Made by a program: the position numbers and the translations under genes. From the NCBI RefSeq assembly GCF_900102675.1, contig NZ_FMYX01000001.1:310001-374000 (forward strand): a stretch of 64,000 bases of DNA. The letters run 5' to 3'. Positions 8,747-17,254 of the stretch are shown here, in pieces. The notes under the pieces are model-generated. The model worked only from the letters and a program-made list of their open reading frames with translations, did not search any database and was not told the DNA's origin. Every line of letters begins with the position of its first letter. The first letter of the stretch is position 1. Source of the stretch: Pseudomonas guariconensis. GTDB taxonomy: Bacteria > Pseudomonadota > Gammaproteobacteria > Pseudomonadales > Pseudomonadaceae.

Positions 8747-9539
8747 ATGCTCGGCGGTACTGACCGGGGCCAGCGGTGGCATTGGCCTTGAGCTGGCGAG
8801 CCAGCTGTGCGCGGCCGGAGCCAGGGTGCTGGCGGTCAGCCGGCACATGGGCCCGCTGGCGGGGCTGATGAACCGCTACCCCCAGCAGTTGCGTTGGCAA
8901 TCGGCCGATCTGCGCAGCCCGGCCGGGCGCCAGGCCGTGATCGCTGCGGCACGCGCCCACGGCGGGGCCAATCTGCTGATCAATGCCGCCGGCGTCAATC
9001 GTTTCGCGCTGTTCGAGCAACTCGACGAGGCAGCCCTGGATGACCTGATCGACCTCAACATCAAGGCCACCCTGCAGCTGACCTGCGGGTTGCTGCCACT
9101 GCTGCGCGAGCAACCCCGGGCGTTAGTGGTGAACGTCGGCTCCATCTACGGCTCGATCGGCTACCCCGGCTATGCCACCTACAGTGCCAGCAAGTTCGCC
9201 TTGCGCGGGTTCTCCGAAGCCCTGCGCCGGGAGCTTGCCGACACCTCGGTGAACGTGCTGTACGCCGCACCCCGGGCGACCCGAACCAGCATGAACAGCA
9301 GCGCCGCCACCGCTTTGAACCAAGCGCTCAAGGTCGGGATGGATGACCCAGGCGACGTCGCCAAGGCCGTACTCGACGCCGTGCAGGCCGAGCGTAGCGA
9401 GTTGTACCTGGGCTGGCCGGAAAAACTCTTCGTGCGCCTCAACGGCATGCTGCCCGGCATAGTCGACCGGGCGCTGCGCAAGCAGTTGCCGTTGATCCGC
9501 CGCTACAGCGATGCCAACAGCAAGGAGTCGAACAAATGA
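8733..9539 (+). CDS. short-chain dehydrogenase/reductase
   Basis: A 268-aa classical SDR. The NAD(P)-binding TGASGGIG motif begins near residue 12, NAAG is at about 78, the catalytic Ser lies in NVGSIYGS and the Tyr/Lys pair in YSASK near residue 150. The C-terminal extension with VRLNGMLPGIVDRALRKQLP is amphipathic and resembles SDRs acting on lipophilic substrates. Start 8733 overlaps the upstream HDO gene. In this operon it may reduce an aldehyde or ketone made by the ligase and diiron enzyme; that role is inference. Confidence 0.87.
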   Translation: MRLSECSAVLTGASGGIGLELASQLCAAGARVLAVSRHMGPLAGLMNRYPQQLRWQSADLRSPAGRQAVIAAARAHGGANLLINAAGVNRFALFEQLDEAALDDLIDLNIKATLQLTCGLLPLLREQPRALVVNVGSIYGSIGYPGYATYSASKFALRGFSEALRRELADTSVNVLYAAPRATRTSMNSSAATALNQALKVGMDDPGDVAKAVLDAVQAERSELYLGWPEKLFVRLNGMLPGIVDRALRKQLPLIRRYSDANSKESNK

Positions 9540-10177
9540 GATACCTGATCCTCGCCGGCCTGCTGGCCGTCGCCCCCTTCACCTGGGCCCTGGACCAGGC
9601 GGGTACCCAGCGTCTGACGGATGTCCAGCAGCGCTGGGCGCAGATCCAGTACACATTGCCCAAGGCCCAGCGCGCCGATGCGCTGGAAAAACTCGCCGCT
9701 GACAGCGGTGCGTTCGCGCGCCAATACCCAAGCTCGCCTGAGGCGCTGATCTGGGACGGCATCGTCAACAGCAGTTGGGCTGGCGCCACGGGCGGTCTGG
9801 GGGCGCTGGGCAAGGTCAAGGCTGCCCGCGCCAGTCTGGAAAAGGCCATCGCCATGGACCCGGCCGCCCTCCAGGGCTCGGCCTATACCAGCCTTGGGGC
9901 GTTGTACGACCAGGTGCCGGGCTGGCCCATCGGGTTCGGTGACAGCGACAAGGCCGAGGCGATGCTGCGCAAGGCACTGGCGCTCAACCCCGAAGGGATC
10001 GACAGCAATTACTTCTGGGCCGACCATCTGGTGCGCGAAGGCCACTATGCCCAGGCCAGAGCGGCCTTGCTCAAGGCACGTCAGGCACCGGCCCGACCCG
10101 GACGGGAGCTGGCGGACCAGGGCCGGCGTCAGGAAATCGATGCTTTACTCAAGAGCATCCAAGACAAACAGGACTGA
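9536..10177 (+). CDS. exported TPR-type protein
   Basis: A 213-aa protein with a short signal peptide (hydrophobic LILAGLLAVAPFTWA, cleavage near residue 18). TPR-like helices follow, for example AARASLEKAIAMDP, AYTSLGALYDQ and AEAMLRKALALNPEG. It therefore probably acts in the periplasm as a scaffold. No enzymatic motif is seen. It overlaps the SDR stop by four bases and is followed two bases later by the response regulator, so it belongs to the same operon and could be a partner of the sensor kinase. Confidence 0.8.
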   Translation: MRYLILAGLLAVAPFTWALDQAGTQRLTDVQQRWAQIQYTLPKAQRADALEKLAADSGAFARQYPSSPEALIWDGIVNSSWAGATGGLGALGKVKAARASLEKAIAMDPAALQGSAYTSLGALYDQVPGWPIGFGDSDKAEAMLRKALALNPEGIDSNYFWADHLVREGHYAQARAALLKARQAPARPGRELADQGRRQEIDALLKSIQDKQD

Positions 10178-10179
10178 AC

Positions 10180-10842
10180 ATGCGGCTGCTGCTGGTGGAG
10201 GATGACAGGGCATTGGGGGAGGGGATTTGCGACGGCTTGCGCCAGGAGGGCTATACGCTCGACTGGTTGCAGGACGGCATCAACGCGCTGCACGCCCTGC
10301 GCCATGAGCCTTTTGACCTGGTGGTGCTGGATCTGGGGTTGCCGCGCCTGGATGGCGTCGAACTGCTTCGGCGTGTGCGCTTGGACGGCAATGCGGTGCC
10401 GGTGTTGATCCTCACGGCGCGTGATGCCACCGAAGACCGGATCGCAGGGCTGGACGCCGGCGCCGACGACTACCTGATCAAGCCGTTCGATCTCAACGAG
10501 CTCAAGGCCCGTCTGCGCGCCTTGTTGCGCCGCAGTGCCGGCCGGGCCCGGCTGGTGATCGAACATGCCGGGGTCGCGCTGGACCCGGCGACTCAGCAGG
10601 TCAGTTACAACGGCCAACCGGTGGTGCTCACGCCCAACGAGTACCGGCTGCTGCACGAGTTGCTGGCCCAGCCGGGCAAGGTATTCACCCGCGAGCGCTT
10701 GACCCAGCTGCTGTATGGCTGGGGTGAAGAACCGGAGAGCAATACCCTGGAAGTGCACATCTATCACCTACGCAAAAAGCTGTTCAACGGGCTGATCCGT
10801 ACCGTGCGTGGCATCGGCTACCTGGTGGAAGGCAAGCCATGA
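10180..10842 (+). CDS. OmpR-family response regulator (QseB/PmrA-like)
   Basis: A 220-aa two-domain regulator. The receiver shows the acidic pocket (VEDD at 5-8), the phospho-acceptor Asp in LVVLDLGLPRLDG near residue 51, the T/S in LTARD and Lys in IKPFDLNEL. The C-terminal winged-helix domain has LTPNEYRLLHELL and VHIYHLRKKL. It overlaps its kinase gene by four bases. The best target is the operon itself, because 11-bp-period direct repeats lie before the first gene at 5855-5876. Confidence 0.92.
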   Translation: MRLLLVEDDRALGEGICDGLRQEGYTLDWLQDGINALHALRHEPFDLVVLDLGLPRLDGVELLRRVRLDGNAVPVLILTARDATEDRIAGLDAGADDYLIKPFDLNELKARLRALLRRSAGRARLVIEHAGVALDPATQQVSYNGQPVVLTPNEYRLLHELLAQPGKVFTRERLTQLLYGWGEEPESNTLEVHIYHLRKKLFNGLIRTVRGIGYLVEGKP

Positions 10843-12212
10843 GTTCGCTGCGTCGACGCACCTTATGGCGGGTCATGCTGGTGCTGGTGCTCGGCAGTGC
10901 TTTGCTGGCCCTGTACAACTATCACGACAGTCGCCACGAAATTGCCGAGGTCTATGACGCCCATCTGGCACAGAACGCCCGGCTGCTGCAGGGCGTGTTG
11001 AGCCTGCCACTGCACGAGCAGCACCGCGAAGACCTCTATCAAGCCTTGGACGTTGCCTTGGGCAAGGCCGGGCGGCGCGGGGTCGGGCACCCCTACGAGA
11101 GCAAGCTTGCGTTTCAGGTCTGGCGCGACGATGGCCCGTTGCTGGTGCGTACACCGAGCGCGCCAGCATTCGTCACGCCGCCGGCCACGCCAGGGTTTTC
11201 CGATGTGGTGGTGGATGGACGGCAATGGCGCAGTTTTGTCCTGCCGGTGCCCGACCAGCACTGGATCATCTGGGTGGGGGAGCGTAGCGATGTGCGCGCC
11301 GACCTGGTCGGGCGGATCGTACGCCACACCCTCCTGCCGTTTCTGTTGGGCAGCCTGGCACTGGCGCTGTTGGTATGGTTGGCCATCGGTCGCGGCCTGA
11401 TGCCGCTGCAGAACATGGCCCAGGTCATCCGCGGGCGGCACGCCGAATCCCTGGCGCCGCTGCAACTGGTGCCGTTGCCGCGCGAGCTTGAGCCGATGCA
11501 GGCGGCCATCAACCGGCTGCTGGCACAGATCGAGCAGTTGCTGCGCCGCGAGCACCGCTTCATCGCCGATGCCGCCCACGAAATGCGTACGCCCTTGGCG
11601 ATCCTGCGCCTGCATGCGCAGAACGCCCAGACCGCCACCTCCGAGGAGGAACGGCAAAAGGCCTTGGGCTTTTTGATTGCAGGTGTCGATAGGCTTGGCC
11701 GGGTGGTCAACCAGTTGCTGACCCTGGCACGGTTGGAACCGCGCCTGGCGCAGCACAACCGGGAGGTGATCGATCTGGAGGAACTGGTGACCGAGCATCT
11801 GGCCGAGCTGACGCCATGGATTCTCGAGCAGGGCCAGGAGCCTTCGCTGGACATCGCCCCCGGTGACTATCACCTGGCAACCGATGCCAGCGCCTTGGCC
11901 ATCGCTCTGCAGAACCTGTTGACCAATGCGGTGAACCATTCCCCGCCTGGCGGCCGGATCCGCGTGTCGCTGGCGCAGGTCGAAGAACAGGTACTGCTCT
12001 GCGTGGAGGATGAAGGGCCCGGAATCGACGAAGCGGACCTCGAGCGGGTGTTCGAACGCTTCTACAGCAAGGATTCCGCCAATGGCGCGGGGTTGGGGTT
12101 GTCGATCGTCAGCATGATCGCCAAGCGCCTGGGTGGCAGCGTGCAGCTGTGCAACGTTGCCCCCCATGGGCTGCGGGCGACCGTGCGCCTGGAGGCCGGC
12201 ACGTCTCAGTGA
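10839..12212 (+). CDS. sensor histidine kinase (QseC/PmrB-like)
   Basis: A 457-aa inner-membrane kinase with two transmembrane helices (about residues 10-28 and 160-182) flanking a roughly 130-residue periplasmic sensor region. The H-box is FIADAAHEMRTPLA near 245, the N-box NLLTNAVNHSP near 360, and the G-boxes DEGPGI and GAGLGLSIV near 390-415. It is the partner of the regulator that it overlaps. The signal is unknown. Its stop overlaps the convergent VOC gene by seven bases, ending the operon. Confidence 0.92.
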   Translation: MSSLRRRTLWRVMLVLVLGSALLALYNYHDSRHEIAEVYDAHLAQNARLLQGVLSLPLHEQHREDLYQALDVALGKAGRRGVGHPYESKLAFQVWRDDGPLLVRTPSAPAFVTPPATPGFSDVVVDGRQWRSFVLPVPDQHWIIWVGERSDVRADLVGRIVRHTLLPFLLGSLALALLVWLAIGRGLMPLQNMAQVIRGRHAESLAPLQLVPLPRELEPMQAAINRLLAQIEQLLRREHRFIADAAHEMRTPLAILRLHAQNAQTATSEEERQKALGFLIAGVDRLGRVVNQLLTLARLEPRLAQHNREVIDLEELVTEHLAELTPWILEQGQEPSLDIAPGDYHLATDASALAIALQNLLTNAVNHSPPGGRIRVSLAQVEEQVLLCVEDEGPGIDEADLERVFERFYSKDSANGAGLGLSIVSMIAKRLGGSVQLCNVAPHGLRATVRLEAGTSQ

Positions 12213-12592
12213 CGCTGGGCGATCTGGATCAGGTTGCCACAGGTGTCGTCGAACACGGCCACGGTCACCGGGCCCATGGCGGTCGGCGGTTGGGTGAAGC
12301 GCACCCCGGCTGCGCACAGGCGGGTGTACTCGGCCTGGATATCGCGCACCCCGAAAGACGTGGCCGGGATGCCATCCTGCTTGAGGGCGGTCTTGTAGGT
12401 CTTGGCGGCGGGATGGGCATCGGGTTCGAGTAGCAACTCCACACCGTTGGGGTCGTTGGGCGAGGTGAGGGTCAGCCAGCGGTGCTGGCCCATGGGAATG
12501 TCATGCTTGGGTTCGAACCCCAGCACATAGTGGTAGAAGGCAAGGGCCTTGGCTTGGTCGTCGACCAGAATGCTGGTGATCACGATCTTCAT
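12206..12592 (-). CDS. VOC family protein
   Basis: A 128-aa vicinal oxygen chelate protein beginning MKIVITSILVDDQAKALAFY, with the family pattern GVELLLEPD mid-protein and a C-terminal TVAVFDDTCGNLIQIAQ block. The start is placed at 12592 rather than an upstream in-frame ATG at 12718 because the fold starts at this Met. It resembles small proteins often annotated as glyoxalases or bleomycin-resistance proteins; function is not assignable. It is convergent with the kinase gene. Confidence 0.85.
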   Translation of the reverse strand: MKIVITSILVDDQAKALAFYHYVLGFEPKHDIPMGQHRWLTLTSPNDPNGVELLLEPDAHPAAKTYKTALKQDGIPATSFGVRDIQAEYTRLCAAGVRFTQPPTAMGPVTVAVFDDTCGNLIQIAQRH

Positions 12593-12734
12593 AGGCGTGC
12601 GTCCGTTCTGCGGGCAGTTACCTGCAAGTAAAGACGCTCTGGACACGTTCACCACTCCCTGTATGGGTGAGCCCAGTATTGCATCCAGGTGCTGCGGACA
12701 CAGCGGCGTCGCCAGCACGCCGCCGTCCCGGGTG

Positions 12735-12756
12735 TTGAAAGGGCCGCGGGGCGGCC
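12735..12756 (-). terminator. rho-independent-like terminator after acoC
   Basis: Read on the minus strand, AGGGCCGC-CCC-GCGGCCCT forms an eight-base-pair stem followed by TTC. It starts seven bases past the acoC stop and probably ends the aco operon. Confidence 0.65.
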
Positions 12757-12762
12757 CTGGAC

Positions 12763-13869
12763 TCAGTGTTGGCGCAGGAACGCCAGCAACCGCTGGTTGA
12801 CCTGCTCGGCCGCCTCCATCTGCACCATATGGCCCATTCCTGGAATCACCACCGTCTCGGCGTCCAGCCCCTGGGCCTGGGTGGCCGGAATGATCGCGTC
12901 CTCCGCGCCCCAGATCACCAGCACCGGATGCTGTCCCAAAACGCCGCGCAGATCGTGCCGTTGCCGATTACCGTCGGCAATGGCCGAGGCCAGTTGGCGC
13001 AAGGCGCTGTCGACGCCTTCCAGGCGCTTGAACTTGAGCATGTCCTCGAGCATTTGCCGGGTCACCAGGCCCGGGTCGGCGAACAGCTGGCTCATCGCGG
13101 GCTTGAGGGCATTGCGGCTGCCGGCCTCGACGAAGGCTTGCAGGTAGCCTGCATTGATCGATTCGCCAAGGCCCGCGCTGGCGATCAGCCCCAGGCTCGC
13201 CACCCGCTGGGGAGCCAGGCGGGTGAGGTTCAGGCTCACGGCGCCGCCCATGGAATGGCCGACGAAATGGGCGCGGGGAATGTCCAGGTGGTCGAGCAAC
13301 GCCAACACCGCTTCGCTCAATTCATCCAGATCCCCCTGTTGCAGGGCTTTGGTCGATTCGCCGTGGCCGGGCAGGTCGAGGGCGATGACGCGGCGCTCGC
13401 CGGCCAAGGTCGGGTGATTGAACAGCCAGTTGTTGAGGTCACCGCCAAAGCCATGTACCAGCACCAGCGGCGTGCCGCCTTCGCCGAGTTCGAACCAGCG
13501 CAGCAAGCGATTGCCTACCTCGGCCTTCTGCGGGACCGGCCCCTGGCTTTGATCGGCACTGCCCTCGGCGACGAACTCGGCCTGGAAGCGCTGTACCACC
13601 GCGTCGATCTGTGCCTCGTCGGCTTCGCCTTCGACCACCACCGCCAGCAGGGCGCCCACTGGCAGGGTTTCGTCAGGCCTTGCCACGACGCGGCGCAGCA
13701 CGCCGCTGAACGGCGCCTCGACGCTGCTGCTGATCTTGTCGGTCTCAACGTCCAGCACTTCATCGCCTTTATTGATGACGTCGCCTTCCTGCTTGAGCCA
13801 GGTGTCGACCCGGCCTTCGGTCATCGACAGCCCCCATTTGGGCATGGTCAGGGTATGGATCTGGCTCAT
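12763..13869 (-). CDS. acoC: acetoin dehydrogenase E2, dihydrolipoamide acetyltransferase
   Basis: A 368-aa E2 component. The N-terminal lipoyl domain (about residues 5-78) carries the lipoylated Lys in DVETDKISSSVEAP. Unlike pyruvate-type E2 proteins, the C-terminal part is an alpha/beta-hydrolase: LVHGFGGDLNNW holds the oxyanion region, VGHSMGG the nucleophile Ser, and GMGHMVQMEA the catalytic His. This lipoyl-hydrolase architecture is characteristic of AcoC. It transfers the acetyl group from acetoin cleavage to CoA. Its start overlaps the acoB stop by four bases. Confidence 0.94.
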   Translation of the reverse strand: MSQIHTLTMPKWGLSMTEGRVDTWLKQEGDVINKGDEVLDVETDKISSSVEAPFSGVLRRVVARPDETLPVGALLAVVVEGEADEAQIDAVVQRFQAEFVAEGSADQSQGPVPQKAEVGNRLLRWFELGEGGTPLVLVHGFGGDLNNWLFNHPTLAGERRVIALDLPGHGESTKALQQGDLDELSEAVLALLDHLDIPRAHFVGHSMGGAVSLNLTRLAPQRVASLGLIASAGLGESINAGYLQAFVEAGSRNALKPAMSQLFADPGLVTRQMLEDMLKFKRLEGVDSALRQLASAIADGNRQRHDLRGVLGQHPVLVIWGAEDAIIPATQAQGLDAETVVIPGMGHMVQMEAAEQVNQRLLAFLRQH

Positions 13870-14888
13870 GCGGCGCTCCTTGTGGCTTCGATCACCTTGC
13901 GCACGGCGATTTCGATTTTCGTAGCGTCCGGTATGTACAGGTCTTCGAGTGCGTCCGAGAAGGGCACCGGTGTGTGGGGCGCGGTGACCATCTCGATCGG
14001 GCCCTTGAGGGCGCCGAAGGCCTTCTGCGCCACCAGGGCACTGATGTCGGTGGCCATGGAGCAACGCGGGTTGGCTTCGTCGATCACCACCAGCCGACCG
14101 GTCTTCTCGACGCTTTCAAGGATGCTGTCTTCGTCCAGCGGGCTGGTCGTGCGCAGGTCCAGCACTTCGCAGTCGATGCCCTGACGCGCCAGGTTGGCGG
14201 CCGCTTCCATGGCCACATGGACCATGCGACCGTAGGTCACCAGGGTCACGTCGTCGCCGTCACGCAGGAAGTTGGCCTCGCCGAACGGGATGCTGTAGAC
14301 CTCCTCGGGCACCTCGCCCTGCAAGCCATAGAGCAACTTGTGCTCGCAGAAGATCACCGGGTCGTTGTCGCGGATCGCCTGGATCAACAAGCCTTTGGCG
14401 TCATAGGGCGAGGATGGGCAGACCACCTTCAGACCAGGGATGTGGGTCCACAGGGAGGTGAGCATCTGCGAATGCTGGGCGGCGGCACGCAGGCCCGCGC
14501 CGTACATGGTGCGCATCACCAGGGGGGTGACTGCCTTGCCGCCGAACATGTAGCGGAATTTCGCCGCTTGGTTGAGGATCTGGTCCAGGCAGCAGCCAGC
14601 GAAATCCACGAACATCAGTTCGCACACCGGCCGCAGGCCTTGGGTCGCGGCGCCGACGGCAGCGCCCACGTAACCGATTTCCGACAAGGGCGCGTCCAGC
14701 ACGCGGCCAGGAAACTGATGGTAGAGGCCCTTGGTGACGCCGAGCACACCGCCCCAGGCATCGTCCTCACCGGGGGCGCCGGCGCCGCCAGCCACGTCTT
14801 CGCCGATGATGAACACCGTGCTGTCGCGGCGCATTTCCTGCGCCAGCGCTTCGTTGATGGCCTGCTGGTAGCTGATCTTTCTTGCCAT
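13866..14888 (-). CDS. acoB: acetoin dehydrogenase E1 beta subunit
   Basis: A 340-aa transketolase-like pyrimidine-binding subunit. Features include YQQAINEALAQEMRRD at the N-terminus, DAPLSEIGYVGAAVGAA near 65 and the C-terminal DLRTTSPLDEDSILESVEKTGRLVVIDE segment typical of 2-oxo acid dehydrogenase E1-beta proteins. With AcoA it forms the ThDP-dependent enzyme that cleaves acetoin to acetaldehyde and an acetyl group. It lies 33 bases downstream of acoA in the same operon. Confidence 0.94.
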   Translation of the reverse strand: MARKISYQQAINEALAQEMRRDSTVFIIGEDVAGGAGAPGEDDAWGGVLGVTKGLYHQFPGRVLDAPLSEIGYVGAAVGAATQGLRPVCELMFVDFAGCCLDQILNQAAKFRYMFGGKAVTPLVMRTMYGAGLRAAAQHSQMLTSLWTHIPGLKVVCPSSPYDAKGLLIQAIRDNDPVIFCEHKLLYGLQGEVPEEVYSIPFGEANFLRDGDDVTLVTYGRMVHVAMEAAANLARQGIDCEVLDLRTTSPLDEDSILESVEKTGRLVVIDEANPRCSMATDISALVAQKAFGALKGPIEMVTAPHTPVPFSDALEDLYIPDATKIEIAVRKVIEATRSAA

Positions 14889-14921
14889 GGTGGTTCTCCT
14901 GTTGTTCTTGTAATCCGCAGC

Positions 14922-15899
14922 TCATGGGTAGGCGACGTAGACGTCGGTGAGCAGGTCGGCGGGCTGTGGCTTGGGATCGGACTTGGCACGGCGCACGGCG
15001 TCTTCGATCAAATCCTCGACGCGGGCGTCGATGGCATCGAGCTGGTCGTGGGTGAGCAGGCCGGCGTGGGTGGTCTTGTTGCGAAACTGCAGCAGGCAGT
15101 CGCGTTGTTCGCGCAGGTTCTTCACCTCGTCCGGGGCACGGTAGGTCTGGGCGTCGCCTTCGAAGTGGCCGTAGTAGCGGCTGAGCTTGACCTCGATCAG
15201 CGACGGACCTTGCCCTGCGCGGGCGCGCTCGATGGCCGCCCCGGCGGCCTCGTACACGGCGAAGAAATCAAATCCATCGATGGTCACGCCGGGCATGCCG
15301 AAGCCGGCGGCGCGGTCGGCAATGTGATCGCACGCCACCGACCAGGTCGACGCGGTGGCCTCGGCGTAGCCATTGTTTTCGGCGACGAAGATGCAGGGCA
15401 GGTTCATGATCGAGGCCAGGTTCATCGCCTCGAACACCGCCCCTTCATTGGAGGCGCCATCGCCGAAGAAGGCCACCGACACGTCATCGCGGCCCTTGAT
15501 CTTGGCTGCCAGGGCAGCGCCAGCCACCAGTGGAGCGCCGGCACCGACGATCCCATTGGCGCCGAGCATGCCTTTTTCCAGGTCGGCGATGTGCATCGAG
15601 CCGCCCTTGCCGCCACAGACCCCGGTCTTCTTGCCGTAGATCTCGGCCATCATGCCGTACACGTCCACGCCCTTGGCGATGCAATGGCCATGGCCGCGAT
15701 GGGTCGAGGCGATGCAGTCGCTGTCGCGCAGGTGGGCCATGACCCCGGCAGCAGAGGCTTCTTCGCCGGCATAGAGGTGGACGAAGCCAGGAATCTCGCC
15801 GGTGGCGAACTCCACGTGCAGGCGTTCTTCGAAGGCACGGATGGTGCGCATCACTTCATAGGCATGCAGCAATTGTTCGGAACTGAGGTGAGTGGACAT
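14922..15899 (-). CDS. acoA: acetoin dehydrogenase E1 alpha subunit
   Basis: A 325-aa E1-alpha protein. The ThDP-binding motif GDGASNEG, ending with NN in FVAENNGYAEATA, lies near residues 150-180. GFVHLYAGEEASAAG near 38 and the HRGHGHCIAKG loop near 68 are family landmarks. The start at 15899 (MSTHLSSEQ) is set by homology-like N-terminal helix content and by upstream operon spacing of 22 bases from acoX. It forms a heterotetramer with AcoB. Confidence 0.94.
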   Translation of the reverse strand: MSTHLSSEQLLHAYEVMRTIRAFEERLHVEFATGEIPGFVHLYAGEEASAAGVMAHLRDSDCIASTHRGHGHCIAKGVDVYGMMAEIYGKKTGVCGGKGGSMHIADLEKGMLGANGIVGAGAPLVAGAALAAKIKGRDDVSVAFFGDGASNEGAVFEAMNLASIMNLPCIFVAENNGYAEATASTWSVACDHIADRAAGFGMPGVTIDGFDFFAVYEAAGAAIERARAGQGPSLIEVKLSRYYGHFEGDAQTYRAPDEVKNLREQRDCLLQFRNKTTHAGLLTHDQLDAIDARVEDLIEDAVRRAKSDPKPQPADLLTDVYVAYP

Positions 15900-15921
15900 C
15901 TTGTTGTTCTCCAGGGTTGTC

Positions 15922-16977
15922 TCAACACGGGTGTGCAGCGAAGTGCCGGTGATCGCGAGGGACCTCCAGCAGGTGATGGCGGGCGGCGTAGGCCAGCACG
16001 GCCTCGACATCGACCGTGAGGGGGCCGTTGGCATCGAGGGTCACGGTGGGGGTGTCGTGGGGGGCGAATTCGATCTCGCGCTCGCCATCGAGCGCCAGGG
16101 TGCCGCTGGCGAGGGTCAAGGGGTAGGCGACGCCGGGCTCCAGCGGGCCGCAGGCGTTGATGCCGCACGCTTGCAGCAGGCCAGGGGCCAGGGGCGCGAG
16201 CAGGGCCTGTTCGCTGTCGGCGTCCAAGTGCACCCAGGCGCCATGCCGGTCCTGGCGCGACACCGGGCACCATAATCCGCACAGGGCCGAGAGACCGATG
16301 GCGTGGGGTTCGGCGAAGCAGGCAAATACCTCGGCCAGGTCATCGCTGCGGCTCAGGGCGCGGGCGCCGATGAAGCGCTGGGGCGATACGGCGACCTCCA
16401 CCAGCGCCCACTCGCACAGGCCCTGTTCGGGGACGTGCACCAACAGACGCTTGTTGCGGCGCAGGCCGATTCCGGCCGGGACTCGTCCAGTTGCTTGCAG
16501 CCCTCCGGCCAGGCCCGCGCTGGTGGCCTCGCGCAGCTCGGGGAAGGCATTGTTGGTGCCGGTGGACAAGGTCAGCAGGGGTACGTCACCGGCCTCGGTG
16601 GCCACCGCCTTGTGAGTGCCGTCACCGCCGAGCACGGCGATCATCGCCACGCCGCGCTCGACCATGCGGCGGGTGGCCAGGCGCGTATCGGCCACGGTCT
16701 GGGTGAGCGGCAGGTCGAGTACTTCCAGGGCGGGCCAGTGTTGGCTGCGGGCGATCGGGCCGGCGCTGGCCTTGAGTACGGCGGCGGCGATGCCGGTCAT
16801 GTCGGTTGGCAGCAGTACCTGGGCGATGCCGGTGGCGCCGAAGGCGGCGAGCAGGCGCTGGATGGCCGAGGCCTTGTCGGTACTCGAACAAAGCCCGGCG
16901 TTGGCGGTCAGGCGGCGCAAGTCGCGGCCGGAGGCTGGGTTGGCGATGATGCCGATGGTCGGGGCAGGTTGCGGCAT
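15922..16977 (-). CDS. acoX: AcoX, NAD-kinase-like acetoin catabolism protein
   Basis: A 351-aa protein of the ATP-NAD/AcoX kinase family. GIIANPASGRD near residue 9 and the GGDGTHK motif near 117, followed by LSTGTNNAFPE, are the diphosphate-binding signatures of NAD/diacylglycerol kinase folds. Its precise role in acetoin use remains unclear in the literature. It is the first gene of the acoXABC operon, with GAGG six bases before the ATG and a sigma-54 promoter 34 bases upstream. Confidence 0.9.
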   Translation of the reverse strand: MPQPAPTIGIIANPASGRDLRRLTANAGLCSSTDKASAIQRLLAAFGATGIAQVLLPTDMTGIAAAVLKASAGPIARSQHWPALEVLDLPLTQTVADTRLATRRMVERGVAMIAVLGGDGTHKAVATEAGDVPLLTLSTGTNNAFPELREATSAGLAGGLQATGRVPAGIGLRRNKRLLVHVPEQGLCEWALVEVAVSPQRFIGARALSRSDDLAEVFACFAEPHAIGLSALCGLWCPVSRQDRHGAWVHLDADSEQALLAPLAPGLLQACGINACGPLEPGVAYPLTLASGTLALDGEREIEFAPHDTPTVTLDANGPLTVDVEAVLAYAARHHLLEVPRDHRHFAAHPC

Positions 16978-17010
16978 GGCGCACCTCGGTTTCTTGTTTG
17001 CCAGTGCTTG

Positions 17011-17026
17011 AGCAAGCGCAGTGCCA
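17011..17026 (-). promoter_or_regulatory. sigma-54 (-24/-12) promoter of acoXABC
   Basis: On the minus strand the sequence reads TGGCACTGCGCTTGCT. It has GG at -24 and GC at -12 in exact register with the consensus TGGCAC-N5-TTGCW. It lies 34 bases before acoX and fits activation by the divergent AcoR. Confidence 0.85.
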
Positions 17027-17145
17027 GGTTGGCCTGGCTCGCCTGTAAGGCCTGTGGCAGAGCGTCTACATGTTTCTCTGGCCGCGATTGGCGCAGTGCC
17101 GGGCGAGACGCCGGGTGCCAGCCAGGCCCGGACGCAGGCGAGACG

Positions 17146-17164
17146 CTGAGACGCAGCGTCTCAG
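17146..17164. promoter_or_regulatory. palindromic activator site, probable AcoR UAS
   Basis: CTGAGACGC-A-GCGTCTCAG is a 19-bp palindrome with perfect nine-base arms, preceded by another GAGACG half-site at 17140. It lies about 120 bp upstream of the sigma-54 promoter, a normal distance for an enhancer site. Assignment to AcoR is inferred from position. Confidence 0.65.
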
Positions 17165-17254
17165 GTCGGCCGATGATCACGCGGCGCTTGTCGGGCACGG
17201 CTTGCAGGCGCTTAATGGCCGCACAACGACAAGAACATGAGAACCGGAGGCCCA

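Noticed and set aside
13974..16019. 681-aa open frame on the plus strand
   Set aside because: It is antisense to acoB and acoA, which carry clear family motifs; no domain is recognisable in the plus-strand frame.
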